The notes under the pieces are model-generated. The model did not search any database. It had not been told where the DNA came from and saw nothing but the letters and a program-made list of their open reading frames with translations. A program made the translations under genes and the position numbers. Below, one piece after another: positions 37,203 through 48,700 of a stretch of 64,000 nt of DNA; within the stretch, counting starts at the first letter, position 1, and each line of letters opens with the position of its first letter. The DNA is taken from contig JADCRB010000066.1 of assembly GCA_021464245.1 (NCBI GenBank), forward strand, positions 4,624,558-4,688,557. Direction: 5' to 3'. Origin of the DNA: Carallia brachiata. Taxonomy: Eukaryota > Streptophyta > Magnoliopsida > Malpighiales > Rhizophoraceae.

Positions 37203-40010
37203 TTTATGCTCGTGTGGGTAAGGAGTCTGGCTTTGTTGTTGTTGCTGTCTCGCCTTTTATACTCGTGTTTGTAGGGAGTATACTTTTGTTATTGTGCCTT
37301 TTGCCTTTTATACTCTTGCAGGCAAGGAGTCTCCTTTTATTGTTGTTGCCGTCACACCTTTCATACTCGTGCGGGCTAGGAGTCTGCTTTGCTGTTATTA
37401 GCATCTCGACTTTCATATTCATGCAGGTAGGGTGTACGGTTATGTTATTGTTTGCCGTCTCGCCTTTTGTACTCATGCGGGCAATGAGTATACTTTTGCG
37501 GTTGTGCTTTTTGCCTTTTATACTGTTGCGGGCAAGGAGTTTGCTTTTGTTGTTGTTACTGTCTCGCCTTTTATACCCATGCAGGAAAAGATCTGGTTTT
37601 TTGTTGTTGCCCTCTCGCCTTTTATACTCATGCGGCAAAGTGTGCTTTTGTTATTGTTGTTGTCTCACGTTTTATACTCGTGTGGGCTAGGAGTGTGCTT
37701 TGTTGTTGTTGCTGTCTCGCCTTTTATCTCTGCGGGCAAGGAGCCTACTTTTATTGTTGTTGGCATCTTGCCTTTTATGCTGTGGGTAAGGAGTCTGGCT
37801 TGTTGTTGTTGCTGTCACGCCTTTTATACCCATGTTTGTAGGGAGTATACTTTTCTTATTGTGCCTTGTGCCTTTTATACTCTTCAAGGCAAGGAGTCTC
37901 CTTTTATTGTTGTTGCCGTCACGCCTTTCCTACTCGTGCGAGCTAGGAGTCTACTTTGCTGTTATTAGCATCTGGACTTTCATATTCGTGCAGGCAGGGT
38001 ATATGGTTTTGTTATTGTTTTTCGTCTCGCCTTTTGTACTCATGAGGGCAATGAGTATACTTTTGTGGTTGTACTTTTTGCCGTTTATACCATTGCGGGC
38101 AAGAGTTTGCTTTTGTTGTTGTTACTGTCTCGCCTTTTATACCCATGCAGGCAAAGATTCTGGTTTTATTGTTGTTGCCCTCTCGCCTTTTATACTCATG
38201 CGGACAAGGAGTGTGCTTTTGTTATTGTTGTTGTCTCACGTTTTATACTCGTGTGGGCTAGCAGTGTGCTTTGTTGTTGTTGCTGTCTCGCCTTTTATAC
38301 TCTTGTGGGCAAGGAGCCTACTTTTATTGTTGTTGGCATCTTACCTTTTATGCTCGTGTGGGTAAGGAGTCTGGCTTTGTTGTTGTTGCTGTCACGCCTT
38401 TTATACCCATGTTTGTAGGGAGTATACTTTTGTTTTTGTGCCTTGTGCCTTTTATACTCTTCAAGGCAAGGAGTCTCCTTTTTTTGTTGTTGCCGTCACG
38501 CCTTTCCTACTCGTGCGGGCTAAGAGTCTGCTTTGCTGTTATTAGCATCTGGACTTTCATATTCGTGCAGGCAGGGTTTATGGTTTTGTTATTGTTTGCC
38601 GTCTTGCCTTTTGTACTCATGCGGGCAATGAGTATACTTTTGTGGTTGTACTTTTTGTCGTTTATACTGTTGCGGGCAAGAGTTTGCTTTTGTTGTTGTT
38701 ACTGTCTCGCCTTTTATACCCATGCAGGCAAAGATTCTGGTTTTATTGTTGTTTTCCTCTCGCCTTTTATACTCATGCGGACAAAGAGTGTGCTTTTGTT
38801 ATTGTTGTTGTCTCACGTTTTATACTCGTGTCGGCTAGGAGTGTGCTTTGTTGTTGTTGCTGCCTTGCCTTTTATACTCTTGCGGGCAAGGAGCCTACTT
38901 TTATTGTTGTTGGCATCTTACCTTTTATGCTCGTGTGGGTAAGGAGTCTGGCTTTGTTGTTGTTGCTATCACGCCTTTTATACCCATGTTTGTAGGGAGT
39001 ATACTTTTGTTTTTGTGCCTTGTGCCTTTTATACTCTTCAAGGCAAGGAGTCTCCTTTTATTGTTGTTGCCGTCACACCTTTCCTACTCGTGCGGGCTAG
39101 GAGTCTGCTTTGCTGTTATTAGCATCTGGACTTTCATATTCGTGTAGGCAGGGTTTATGTTTTGTTGTTTGCCGTCTCGCCTTTGTACTCATGCGGGCAA
39201 TGAGTATACTTTTGTGGTTGTACTTTTTGTCGTTTATACTGTTGCGGGCAAGAGTTTGCTTTTGTTGTTGTTACGGTCTCACCTTTTATACCCATGCAGG
39301 CAAAGAGTCTGGTTTGTTGTTGTTGCCCTCTCGACTTTTATACTCATGCGGACAAGGAGTGTGCTTTTGTTATTGTTGTTGTCTCACGTTTTATACTCGT
39401 GTGGGCTAGGAGTGTGCTTTGTTGTTGTTGCTGTCTCGCCTTTTATCTTGCGGGCAAGGAGCCTACTTTTATTGTTGTTGGCATCTTGCCTTTTATGCTC
39501 GTGTGGGTAAGGAGTCTGGCTTTGTTGTTGTTGCTGTCACGCCTTTTATACCCATGTTTGTAGGGAGTATACTTTTGTTATTGTGCCTTGTGCCTTTTAT
39601 ACTCTTCAAGGCAAGGAGTCTCCTTTTATTGTTGTTGCCGTCTCGCCTTTCCTACTCGTGCGGGCTAGGAGTCTGCTTTGCTGTTATTAGCATATGGACT
39701 TTCATATTCGTGCAGGCAGGGTTTATGCTTTTGTTATTGTTTGCCGTCTCGCCTTTTGTACTCATGCGGGCAATGAGTATACTTTTGTGGTTGTACTTTT
39801 TGTCGTTTATACAGTTGCGGGCAAGAGTTTGCTTTTGTTGTTGTTACGGTCTCGCCTTTTCTACCCATGCAGGCAAAGAGTCTGGTTTTGTTGTTGTTGC
39901 CCTCTCGCCTTTTATACTCATGCGGACAATGAGTGTGCTTTTGTTATTGTTGTTGTCTCACATTTTATACTCGTGTGGGCTAGGAGTGTGCTTTGTTGTT
40001 GTTGCTGTCT
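37203..40010. repeat. Higher-order repeat, ~568-577-bp period, five copies
   Basis: A block of about 11 monomers recurs with its variants in the same order. The anchor GTTTGTAGGGAG occurs at 37266, 37834, 38411, 38988 and 39556, spacings 568, 577, 577 and 568. Other markers recur in each copy: CTTCAAGGCAAGGAG (all but the first), TTATTAGCATCT, a TTGTTTGCC-like tail and GTGTGGGCTAGGAGTGTGC. The copies are much more alike than typical neighbouring monomers, so this is the youngest amplification in the window. It lies within the 3.48-kb stretch absent from copy B. Confidence 0.95.
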
Positions 40011-42782
40011 CGCCTCTTATACTCATGCGGGCAAGGAGTGTACTTTTGTTGTTGTACCTTTATCCTTTTACACACTAGCGAGCAAAGAGCATGCTTTTGT
40101 TGTTGTTGTTACTATCTCACATTTTACACCAGTGCGGGCAAGGAGTCTGGTTTTGTTGTTGTTGCCGTCATGCCTCTTATGCTCGTGTGGGCAATGAGTG
40201 TGCTTTGCTGTTGCCGCCTCACCTTTTATGTTCATGCGGGCAAGGAGCGTTCCTTTTTTAATGTTGTCGTCAAACATTTTATACTTATGAGGGCAAGGAA
40301 TTTGGTTTTGTTATTGTTGCCGTGTCGCCATTTATGTTCGTGAGGGTGAGGAGCATGCTTTGTTGTTGCTGCCTCACCTTTTATACTCGTGCAAGTAAGG
40401 AGTATCCCTTGCTATAGCCGTCGCGCCTTTTATACTTGTGCAGGCAAAGACTATGCTTTTGTTGTTGTTGCCATCTCAACGTTTATACTTGTACGGGCAA
40501 GTAGTCGAACTTTGTTGTTGCTGTCTCAACTTTTATAACGCCTTTTATACGTGTGCGGGTAGGGAATATGCTCTGCTGTTACCGTGTCGCATTTTAAGGC
40601 CATGCAGGCAAATAGTATGCTTTGCTGTTGCTGTCTCGTATGGACAAGGGGTCTGGTTTTGTTGTCATTATCGTCTTTCCTTTTATACATGTGCGGGCAA
40701 GCAGCACGCTTTGTTTTTGTCGTCTCGCCTTTTATACTCGTGTAGACATGGAGTTTGCTTTGTTGTTGCTTTCTCACCTTTTATACACTTGCAGGCAAAG
40801 TGTCTGGTTTTGTTGTTGTTGCCATCTCAATTTTTATACTGGTTTGGGCAAGGAGTATGCTTTGCTGATGTCATCTCGGCTTTTACAGTCATGCGAGCAA
40901 AGGGTATGCTTTTGTTGTTCTTACTGTCCCGCCTTTTACGCTCGTGTGCGCAAGGATTCTTGTTTTGTGTTGTTTTCATCTTGCCTTTCATACATGTGTG
41001 GGTTAAGAGTATGCTTTGCTATTTTCATCTCGCCTCTTATACTCGAGCAAGCAAAGAATGTGCTTATACTCGTGCGGGCAAAGAGTATGCTTTTGTCGTT
41101 ATTGCTGTCTCAACTTTTATACACGTACGGGCACTGAGTCTGGTTTTGTTGTTATTTTCATCTCGTCGTTTATACTCATGCGGGCAAGGAGTATGCTTTG
41201 TTGTTGTCTCATCTTTTATACTTTTGCAGGCAAGGAGTATGCTTTACTGTTGTCGTCTCGCCTTTTATACAATTGACGGAAAGGAGTATGCTTTATACTC
41301 ATGCAGGCAAGGAGTATGCTGTGCAATTGCTGTCTCGCCTTTTATACCCATGTGAGCAAGGAGCATCCTTTTGTCATTGTTGTCGTCTCGCCTTTCATAC
41401 TCATATGGCAAGGAGTCTGGTTTTGTTGTTGTTTCCATCTCGCCATTTATACTCCTGCGGGCAAGGAGTATACTTTTGTTTTTGTACTTTTTGCCTTTTA
41501 TACTCATGCAGGCAAGGAGTCTACTTTGCTGTTGTTACCATCTCATATTTTACACTCTTGCGAGCAAGTAGTATACTTTTGTTGTTGTACTTTTTGCCTT
41601 TTATACTCTTGTGGACAAGGAATCTAGTTTTGTTGTTGTTTTCGTCTCGCCTTTTATCGTTGTGCGGGCAAGGAGTGTAGTTTTGTTGTTGTTACCATCC
41701 CGCCTTCTATACTTGGGAGGGCAAGGCGTGTACTTTCGTTGTTGTGTTTGTCATCTTTTATGCTCTTGCAAGCAAGGAGCCTGGTTTTGTTGTTTTTGCC
41801 TTCTCGCCTTTTATACTAGTGCGAGCTAGGAGTCTGCTTTTTGGTTGTTGCCATCTTGCCTTTTTTAACTCGTGCAAGAAGGTGTATACTTTTCTTGTTG
41901 TACTTTTTGCCTTTTATTCTGTTGCGAGTAATGAGTCTAATTTTGTTGTTGTTACTATCTCGCATTTTATACCTGTGCAGGCAAAGAGTCTGGTTTTGTT
42001 ACCATTGCTGCCTCGCCTTTTATACTCGGGAGGGCAAGGAGTCTACTTCTGTTGTTGTTTCCGTCTCACCTTTTATCTTCGTGCAGTTTAGGAGAGTAGT
42101 TTTGTTGTTGTTACTGTCCCGCCTTCTATACTCGGGAGGGCAAGGAGTCTACTTTTGTTGTTGTGCTTGTTGCCTTTTATACTCTTACAAGCAAGGAGTC
42201 TACTTTTTTTGTTTTTGCCTTTTTGCCTTTTGCACTCGTGCGGGCTAGGAGTTTGCCTTGCTGTTGTTGCCATGTTGCCTCTTATACACGCGCAAGAAGG
42301 AGTATACTTTTCTTATTGTACGTTTTGCCTTTTAAGCTCTTGCGGGCAATGAGTCTACTTTTGTTGTTGTTACTATCTCGCATTTTATACCTCTGCTAGC
42401 AAAGAGTCTGATTTTGCTGCTATTGCCGCCTCGCCTTTTACACTCGTGTAGGCAAGGAGTATGCTTTACTAATTCCATCTTGCCTTTTATGCCCATGCAA
42501 GCAAAGACTATACTTTTATTGTTGTTGTTATCTCTCTTTTTATGCTCGTATGGACAAGGAGTCTGGTTTTGTTGTTGTTGCAGTCTCTCCTTTTATACTC
42601 AAGCGGGCGAGGAGAATGCTTTGTTGTTGTTGTCTTGCCTTTTATACTCGTGTGGGCTACTTTTGTTGTTGTTGTCGTCTCATCTTTATACTCATGCGGG
42701 CTAGGAGTATGCTTTGTTATTGCTACCGTCTCCACTTTTATACTCGTACGGGCATTGAGTATACTTTTGTTGTTGTACTTTT

Positions 42783-45700
42783 TTGGGCATGGAGTATCAC
42801 TCTTTATACTTTTATTGGGAAGGAGACTGCATTTGTTGTTGTTCTCGTCTGGACTTGTATACTCATGTGAGCAAGGAGTATACTTTTGTTGTTGTACATT
42901 TTACCTTTTATACGCTTACGGCTAAGGAACCGGCTTTTATTGTTGTTGCTATCCTGCTTTTGGTACTCATATGGGTAAGGAGTCTGGTTTTGTTGTTGTT
43001 TCCATCTCACCTTTTATACTTGTGTGAGTACGGAGCATGCGTTCGTTGTAGTCGTCGTCCCGCCTTTTACACTCGTTTAAGCAAGGATTCTGCTACACTA
43101 TTATTACTGTCTCGCGTTTAATATTGGCGCAGGTAGGCAGTTCTTTTGTTGTTGTTGCCATCTTGCCTACCATGCTCATGCAGGCTAGGAGTCTGCTTTG
43201 TTATTATTACCGTCTCGCTTTTTATGCTCTTGTAGGCAAGGAGTCTACTTTTGTTGTGGTTGTCATCTCGCCTTTTTTACACATGCAGGCTAGGAGTCTG
43301 ATTTGCTGTTGTTGCCGCCTTGCCTTTTATGCCCATGCAGACAAGCAATTTACTTTTGTTGTTGTACTTTTTGCCTTTCATATTCTTGTGGGCAAAGAAT
43401 ATGCCTTTGTTGTTGTTACTGTCTCACCTTTTATCGATGTGCGCACCAGGAGTCTGTTTTGCTGTTGTAACTGCCTCACCTTTTATCCCGTGTGGGCAAG
43501 GAGTATACTTGTGTTGTTGTACTTTACAACTTTTATACCCCTGTGGGTAAGAAGTCCAGTTTTGTTGTTGTTGCTGTGTCGCCTTTTGCACCCGTGCTGG
43601 CAATCAACATGCTTTGTTGTTGTGTCTCGCCTTTTATACTCGTCTGACAAGGAGTATGCTTTGTTGTTGCCATCTCGCCTTTTATATTCTTGCAAGCAAG
43701 GAGTCTGCTTTTGTTCTTGTTGTCGTCTCCCGTTTTATACTCGTACGGGCTAGTGTCTGTTTTGCTATTGTTACTGTCTCGCCTTTTATGCTCGCGCAAG
43801 CAGAGAGTATACTTTTATTTTTGTATTTTTTGCCTTTCATATCCTTGCAGGCAAGGAGTCTACTTTTGTTGTTGTTATCGTCTCTTCTCTTATACTCATG
43901 CAGAAAGGAGTTTGGTTTTATTGTTATTACTGTCTCGCATTTTTTACTCAGGTGGGTAAGGAGCATACTTTTGTTATTGTGCTTATTGCCTTTCATATTC
44001 TTGTGGCAAAAGAGCTTGCCCTTGTTGTTGTTGTTGTCCTGCCTTTTACACGTGTCCAGGTGAGTAGTCTGGTTTTGTTACTATTACTGTCACGCCTTTT
44101 ATACTCATTCAGGCAAGCAGCATGCTTTGTTGTTGCCATCTCAACTTTTATACTCTTGCGGGCAAGGAGTCGGCTTTTGTCATTGCTACCGTCTCGCCAT
44201 TTATACTCGTATGGACAAGGAGAAAGGTTTTGTTCTTGTTGCCGTCTCGCCTTTTATGGTCGTTCGGGCTAGGAGTATGCTTTAATATTGTTGTCACGCC
44301 TTTTCTACTCGTGCGGGCAAAGTGTTCGCTTTTGTTGTTATTGTTGTCTCGCCTTTTATACTCGTGTAGGAAAGGAGTATGCTTTCTTGTTGTCGTCATG
44401 CCTTTTATACTCACGCGAGCAAAGAGTATGCTTTGTTGTTGCTGTCTTGCCTTTTATACTCGTGCGAGCAAGGAGTCTGCTTCCCTATTATTACCATCTC
44501 GGCTTTTATATTTGTGTGGGCATGGAGTATATTGTTGTTTTTGCAAGTTTTGCATTTTATATTCTTGCGGGAAAACAATCTACTTTTGCTATTGGCCGTC
44601 TCGCCTTTTATCCCCATGCGTGCACGGAGTCTAGCTTTGTTATTGTTGCCATCATTCCTTTTATACTCAGGAAGGCGACAAGTACACTATTGCTATTCTA
44701 GTTTTTGCCTTTTATACTCTTGCGTGCAACGAGTCAGCTTTAGTGTTGTTGCCATCAGCCTTTTATAATCGTACGGGAGAGCAGCCTGCTTTGTTGTTGT
44801 TGTCTCGTATTTTACACTCGTGCAGGCAAGGAGTATGGTTTGCAGTTGACGTCATGCCTTTAATACTCGTGCAGGTGGGGAGTACGCTTTTGTTATTGCT
44901 GTCGTCTTGCCTTTTATACTCGTTTGAACGAGTAGCCTAGTTTTGTTGTTGTTGTCGTCTCGTCTTTTATACTCGTGCGGGCAAGAAGCATGTTTTGCTA
45001 TTGTCGTCACACCTTTTCGGCTCGTGCTAGCAATCCATGCGCTTTTGTTGTTGTTTCCATCTCGGCTTTTATACTCATGCAGGAAGAGAGCATGCTTTGT
45101 TGTTGTTGTCTCGCCTTTTATGCTCACGCAAACAAGGAGCATGCATTGTTGTTGCCATCTCGCCCATTATACTCGCCCGGGCTAGGAGTTTGTTTTGCGA
45201 TTATTATCATATCGGCTTTTGTACTCGTGCAAGCAAGGAGTATACTATTGTTTTTGCAAGTTTTGCCTTTTATATTCTTGCGGGCAAAGAGTCTACTTTT
45301 CATGTTATTGCTGTCTCGCCTTTTATACCCGTAAGTGCAAGGAGTCTTGCTTTGTTGTTGTTGTCGTCTTTCGTTTCATGCTCGGGTAGGCGATGAGTAT
45401 ACTTTTCTTGTTGCTCTTGTCACCGTTTATACTCTTGTGTGGAAGGAGTCTGCTTAGTGTTGTTGCTTCTTGCCTTTTATACTCCTACGAGCAAGAAGCC
45501 TAGTTGTGTTGTTGTCGCCGTCTTGTCTTTTATATTCGTGCGGGCAAGCAGCCTGCTTTGTTGCTGTCGTCTTGTGTTTTATACTCGTGCGGGCAAGGAG
45601 TATGGTTTGCAGTTGCCTTCAGGTATTTAATACTAGTGCAAGTAGGGAGTATGCTTTTGTTGTTGTTGCTGTGTCACCTTTTATACTTGTTCGGACGAGT

Positions 45701-48700
45701 GGTCTGGTTTCGTTATTGTGGTCGTCTCGCCTTTTATACTCGTGCAGGCAAGCAGTATGCTTTGTTGTCGTCCCACCATTTCTACACGTGCGGGGAAAGA
45801 GTATGCTTTGTTGTTCCCATACCACCTTTTGCACTCATGTGGGCAAGGTGTCTACTTTTGCTATTGTTGCCGTCTTGCCTTTTAAATCATGCATGCAAGA
45901 AGTATAGTTTATTTGTTGTTGCATTCCCACCCTTTACACTCGTGCAGCGAGTTGTATCCTTTTGTTGTTGTATTTGTTGCCTGTTATACTCTTGCGGGCA
46001 TGCAATCAGCTTTTGTTGTGATTGCTATCTCGCCTTTTATACTCGTACATACTGGGAGTCTTTTTCGCTATTGTTGCCATCTCGCCTTTCATACTCGTGC
46101 GGGCAAAGAATATACTTTTGATCTTTTATACTGTTGCAAGCAAGGAGAATGGTTTTGTTGTTATTGCTATTTTACCTTTTATGCTCGTGCGGCTAGGAGT
46201 CTGTTTTGCTACTGTTGTACTCTCGCCCTTCATAGTTGTGCAGGCAAGGAGTATACTTTTCTTATTATACTTCTCATATTTTTGTACTCTTGCAGACAAA
46301 AAGTTTGCCTTTGTTGTTGCTGCTGCTTGCCTTTTATAGTCCTGTAAGCAAGGAGTCTGGTTTTGTGTTGTTTCCATCACGCCTTTCACACTCATGTCAG
46401 CAAGCAGCACGCTTTGTTGTTACTGTCTCGCCTTTTATACTCGTGCGGGCAAAAAGTGTGCTTTGTTGTTGCCGTCTCGCCCTTTATACGCTTCCAGGCA
46501 AGGAGTCGGCTTTTGTTGTTATTCCCATCTCGCCTTTTATACTCGTATGGGCAAAGAGTCTAGTTTTGTTGTTGTTGTCGTCTCACCTTTTTTGGTAGTT
46601 GGGGCTGGGAGTTTGCTTTGTTCTTGTTGTTGACTCGCCTTTTATACTCATGCGAGCCAGGATTATACTTTTGTTGTTATGCTTTTTGCCTTTTATACTC
46701 TTGCGGGCAAGGAGCCCACTTTTGTTGTTGGTGTTGTCTTGCCTTTTATACTCAAGTGAGCAAGGAAACTAGTTTTATTGTTGTTATCGTCTCACCTTTT
46801 ATACTCGTGCGGGTAAGGAGTATGCTTTGTTGTTACCATCTAGTCTTTTATACAAGAGCAAGCAAGGAGTATTCGTTTGTTGTTGTTCTTGTCTCACCTA
46901 TTATACTCACTTGGGCAAGGAGAATGGTTTTGTTGTTGTTGACTTCTCGCCTTTTATGCTCGTGTGGGCAAGCATCTTGCTTTTTTGTTGTCGTTTCGCC
47001 TTTTACACTCGTGCAGGCAAAGAGTATACCTTGTCGTTGCCGTCTCGCCTTTTATACTCTTACGAGCAATAAGTTGGCCTTTGTTGTTGTTGTCGTCTTG
47101 CTTTGTATGCTCGTACGAGCAAGGAGTTTGGTTTTGTTGTTGTTGCCATCTCCCCTTTTATACTTGTGTAGACAAGGCGCACGCTTTGTTGTTGAAGTCC
47201 CACCTTTTACTCTTGCTATTGCTGTCTCGCCCTTTTCAGTCGCATGGGCAAAGTGTATGCTTTTGTTGTTGTTGCCATCTCACCTTTCATACTCGCATGG
47301 GCGAGTAGTTTTTTTGGTTTGTTGTTGTGCTTGCCTTGTATACTCGTACAGGTAAGGAGCATGCTTTGTTGTTGTCGTCTCGCCTTTTCTACTCGAACGG
47401 GAAAAGAGTATGCTTTGTTGTTGCTGTCTCGCCATTTATGCTCGTGTGGCCTAGGAGTCTGCTTTGCTGTTATTACCGTCTTAGCTTTCATATTCGTGCG
47501 GGCAAGGATTATTTTTTTGCTTTTGTACTTTTCCCATTTATATTCTTGTGAGCAATGAGTCTAGTTTTGCTGTTGCTGCCATCTCAGGTTTAATACTGGT
47601 TCAGGTAGGGAGCATGCTTTTGTTGTTGATGCCATCTCAGATTTTACACTCGTACGGGCGAGTAGTCTAGTTTTGTTGTTGTTGCTGTCTCACATTTTAC
47701 ACTCTTGTGGGCCAGTAGCAAGCCTTGTTGATGCCATCTTGCTTTTTATACTCGTGCGGGCACATAGTATGCTTTGTTGTTGCCATAACGACTTTCATAC
47801 TCTTGCAGGCAAGGAGTCTACTTTTACAGTTATTGTTGTCACGCCTTTTATAGTTGTGCAGGCAAGGAGTCTGGTTTTGTTGTTGTTGCCACCTCGCCTT
47901 TTACACTCGGGCAGAAGAGGAGTATACTTTTGTCGCTGTACTTGCCACCTTTTATACTCTTGAGGGCAAGGAGTCTGCTTTTCTTGTTGTTGCTATATCG
48001 CCTTTTATACTCATGCAGTCTAGGAGTTCGTATCATTGTTGTTGCCGTCTTGTCTTTTATACTCGTGCGATCAAAGAGTATACTTTGTTGTTCTACTTTT
48101 TGCCCTTTATACTCTTTCAGGCAAGGAGTTTTCATTTGCTGTTGTCGCTGCCTTGGCGTTTATACTCGTGCAAACAAGGAGTTTGGTTTTGTGATTGTTG
48201 CTATCTTGCCTTTTATAATCATATGGCCAATGAATAAAGAGTATGCTTTCCCATTGTTTGTCTTGCCTTTTATACTCATGCGAGCAAGGACTATGCTTTT
48301 GTTTTTGTAGTTTTCGCCTTTTATATTCTTGCAAGCAAAGAGCCTACTTTTACTGTTGTTGCCATCTCGCCTTTTCTACTTGTGCGGGCTTGGAGTCTGG
48401 TTTTGTTGTTGTTGTTGTCTCTCCTTTTATATTCATGCAGGAAAGCAACATGCTTTGTTGTTGTTGTCATGCATTTTGTACTCGTACGGGCAACGAGTAC
48501 GCTTTGTTGTCACCGTCTTACCTTTTTAGCTCTTGCGGGCTAGGAGTCTACGTTTTTTGTTGCTGTTGTCTCGCATTTTATGCTCGTGTAGTTAAAGAGT
48601 ATGCTTTACTATTGTCGACTCGTCTTTCATGCTCGCGCGGGCTAGGAGTATGCTTTTGTTGTTGTTACTGTCTCGCCTTTCATACTCGTGCGAGCAAGCA

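Larger units (their letters stand above)
27640..42782. repeat. Large tandem duplication, copy A (~15.1 kb)
   Basis: The copy starts at the odd monomer containing TTTTATTGGGAAGGAGACTG (near 27658) and ends where the same monomer recurs near 42808. The order of variant monomers is then repeated in copy B (42783-~55000). Anchors: GCATGCGTTCG 28191 vs 43035; TTCCCACCC 31038 vs 45924; TAGTCGAA 35962 vs 51554. Copy A contains a 3.48-kb stretch (about 37265-40741), including the 0.57-kb higher-order repeat, that copy B lacks, and ~0.3 kb near 27870-28185 that B also lacks. It lacks ~0.75 kb present in B near 47030-47810 and ~0.19 kb present in B near 53160-53350. Confidence 0.88.

Noticed and set aside
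40438..41355. Longest open frame in the satellite (305 codons), and dozens of similar Cys/Leu/Val-rich frames
   Set aside because: They are translations of the tandem repeat. They overlap in all three frames, start at arbitrary ATGs and share the same low-complexity composition.
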